DNA of 64,000 nucleotides from Paludibacteraceae bacterium (GTDB lineage: Bacteria > Bacteroidota > Bacteroidia > Bacteroidales > Paludibacteraceae). The number at the start of each line of letters is the position of its first letter. Position 1 is the stretch's first letter. Of this stretch, positions 62,384 to 64,000 are shown one piece after another. The stretch is taken from the NCBI GenBank assembly GCA_017471175.1, contig JAFUVS010000010.1, forward strand, positions 1 to 64,000. Direction: 5' to 3'. The position numbers were made by a program, and so were the translations under genes. The notes below the pieces were generated by a model, which was not told the origin of the DNA, did no database searches, and was given only the letters and a program-made list of their open reading frames with translations.

Positions 62384-64000
62384 ATGCGTGTGTGGAGGTG
62401 GATATGCCTTTTGCTGATGCTGTGTGCGGCGTTTGCCGTGCACGGTCGGGGCGTATCTGATATTATACGAGACGAGAACACTGCTGCCGATACAATACTG
62501 AGAGAGGAAACTATTGTAGATACGCTACAGCGAGCAGAGGTGATGAGGGGTGAAGCGTATAGAAGGGATACGTTGCGGAAGCCGAAGGGGAAGATAGATG
62601 CGCCGATACATTATACGGCGAACGATTCGATTGTGCTGACGGGCAACGGTATAGCCGTTCTGCACGGAAACGGGAAAGTGAACTATGAGCAGATGGAGCT
62701 GACATCGGCTTATATCCGAATGGTAATGGACAGCAACCTGGTGTATGCAGCGGGCGTGATGGACACGGCAGAGAACGAGGTGGTGGGCAAACCCGTTTTC
62801 AAGGATGGGAAAGACAGTTACGAGAGCAACGAAATAACGTACAACATCAAGACAGGCAAGGGCTTTATACGCAATGTAGTAACTCAACAAGGCGAGGGGT
62901 ATGTAGTAGCCGACAAGACAAAGCGTGCCGACAAAGAGACGATGATGATGGCGGGCGGCAAATACACAACGTGCAACCAGCACGAGCAGCCTCACTTCTA
63001 CCTGAAGATGACCAAAGCCAAAGTGAAGCCGGGCGACTACATAGCGACGGGTCCGGCGTATATGGTGGTGGGCGATGTGCCTGTGCCGTTGGCGATACCG
63101 TTCGGGTATTTTCCGTTCACGAACAGTTATTCGAGCGGATTGATAATGCCTACGTTCGGCGACGACTACTCGCGGGGTCTGTACCTCAGGGGATTGGGAT
63201 ACTACTTTGCCATCAACGACTACTTGGACTTTGAGGTAACGGGGGATATTTACACGAAGGGGACTTGGGCTGTGTATGCGGCATCGCACTACGTGAAACG
63301 CTACCGGTTCCGAGGCGATATACAATTCAATTACCGCTCGGACAAGACGAGCGAAAAAGGAATGCCGGACTATGCGGAAAGCACGAATATGCGTTTGGCT
63401 TGGACGCACCAACAGGACGCGAAAGCCAATCCGTATAACAACTTCTCGGCGAGCGTGAACTTCTCGACGAGCGGGTATAACCGCAGCAATATCAACACGT
63501 ACTACAACGGTGCGTTGAATTCGGAGAATGTGAAATCGAGCAGCGTGAACTATACGCAACGTTTCCCCGAGAGTCCGTGGACTATATCACTGAGCGCACT
63601 GCTGAGCCAACAAACGAAGGACTCAACGCTGACCGCCACCCTACCCGATGTGAGCGTGACGATGAGTTCAGTATATCCGTTCAAGCGCAAGAACAGGGTC
63701 GGCAAAGAGCGATGGTACGAGAAAATCAAACTGTCGTACTCGGCGAATACGAAGATAGCGGTGTCGCATATCAAAGAGAACCGGTTCTTCAAGTCGGATT
63801 TCCTTCGCGACTGGCAGACGGGGATACGCCACTCGGTGCCGATCAGCGCATCGTGGACACTATGGAAGTACCTGAGTATCACGCCGCAAATCAACCTGAC
63901 AGATAGGATGTACTTCTCGCGGGTGAATCAGAGTTGGAACGAAGAGACGCAGTCGCTGCAACGGGATACGACCACAGGGTTCTACAACGTGTTCGACTTC
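62384..64000 (+). CDS. lptD: LPS-assembly protein LptD (partial, runs off the window)
   Basis: 539 codons are visible, with no stop before the window end. The start ATG 62384 gives a signal peptide (about 1-22, LLLMLCAAFAVHG) followed by a polar linker. An LptA/OstA-like periplasmic domain comes next (about 70-220: DSIVLTGNGIAVLHGNGKVN, YESNEITYNIKTGKG, CNQHEQPHFYLKMTKAKVKPG). The beginning of the barrel follows (from about 230: IPFGYFPFTNSYSSGLIMPTFGDDYSRG). This matches the Bacteroidota OstA/LptD family that places LPS in the outer leaflet. The leader contains 23-nt repeats. Confidence 0.88.
   Translation, partial: MRVWRWICLLLMLCAAFAVHGRGVSDIIRDENTAADTILREETIVDTLQRAEVMRGEAYRRDTLRKPKGKIDAPIHYTANDSIVLTGNGIAVLHGNGKVNYEQMELTSAYIRMVMDSNLVYAAGVMDTAENEVVGKPVFKDGKDSYESNEITYNIKTGKGFIRNVVTQQGEGYVVADKTKRADKETMMMAGGKYTTCNQHEQPHFYLKMTKAKVKPGDYIATGPAYMVVGDVPVPLAIPFGYFPFTNSYSSGLIMPTFGDDYSRGLYLRGLGYYFAINDYLDFEVTGDIYTKGTWAVYAASHYVKRYRFRGDIQFNYRSDKTSEKGMPDYAESTNMRLAWTHQQDAKANPYNNFSASVNFSTSGYNRSNINTYYNGALNSENVKSSSVNYTQRFPESPWTISLSALLSQQTKDSTLTATLPDVSVTMSSVYPFKRKNRVGKERWYEKIKLSYSANTKIAVSHIKENRFFKSDFLRDWQTGIRHSVPISASWTLWKYLSITPQINLTDRMYFSRVNQSWNEETQSLQRDTTTGFYNVFDF

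Noticed and set aside
62525-63559. 344-codon open frame on the minus strand
   Set aside because: It lies fully antisense to the clearly coding LptD frame, and its Arg/His/Val-rich translation has no recognisable domain.

Overview
The window looks like chromosomal DNA from a member of the Bacteroidales (Bacteroidota). The evidence is: repeated promoters with a -7 box TAnnTTTG and a -33 TTTG/TTG about 19-20 bp upstream; Bacteroidota-restricted families (DUF4293, DUF4494, DUF4105, DUF6048, the long NusB, a GlsA/GlsB glycine-lipid pair); secreted proteins with C-terminal tails of the type IX secretion (T9SS) kind; and a Bacteroidota-type LptD. Genus cannot be fixed from the sequence. I saw no rRNA, tRNA, CRISPR array, insertion sequence or phage gene.

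Layout. 0.2-10.1 kb is one 3314-residue secreted repeat protein. 10.2-21.5 kb is housekeeping: DUF4293, nusB, yajC, a short YbbR-like protein, a DegT aminotransferase, then a tightly overlapping rpoN / PAP2-like / DUF4105 / degenerate alkaline-phosphatase-like run, DUF4494, glsA, glsB and a YggS-like protein. 21.6-36.1 kb holds a TonB-dependent receptor, mutS, a CNNM/CBS protein, an EptA-like phosphoethanolamine transferase, lpd, nadA, an AAA ATPase preceded by four exact 22-bp repeats, mnmA, a MATE transporter and a Nudix hydrolase. 36.1-38.5 kb holds trpB2 on the minus strand behind what reads as a complete ribosome-mediated Trp attenuator, and divergently an hsp20 gene behind a consensus sigma-54 promoter. 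38.7-53.0 kb is a surface/secretion block: two large paralogous T9SS cargo proteins with nearly identical C-terminal thirds, a YncE-like lipoprotein and a tandem pair of secreted metallophosphoesterases. 53.1-57.9 kb is a minus-strand operon yicC-gmk-pagL-like-response regulator-smpB-sua5. 57.9-64.0 kb has two Bacteroidota proteins of unknown function, ansA, pepD and the 5' part of lptD, which runs off the end.

Themes. Several genes act on the envelope: GlsA/GlsB (glycine lipid), EptA-like and PagL-like (lipid A head group and acyl chains), LptD (LPS export) and five probable T9SS cargo proteins. The most informative non-coding elements are the trpB2 attenuator, the sigma-54 hsp20 promoter with upstream repeats, the 22-bp iteron-like array before the ATPase gene, a small GC-rich element present three times between 10.0 and 11.8 kb, and heptamer/octamer tandem repeats that sit between genes and in one or two places have become coding.
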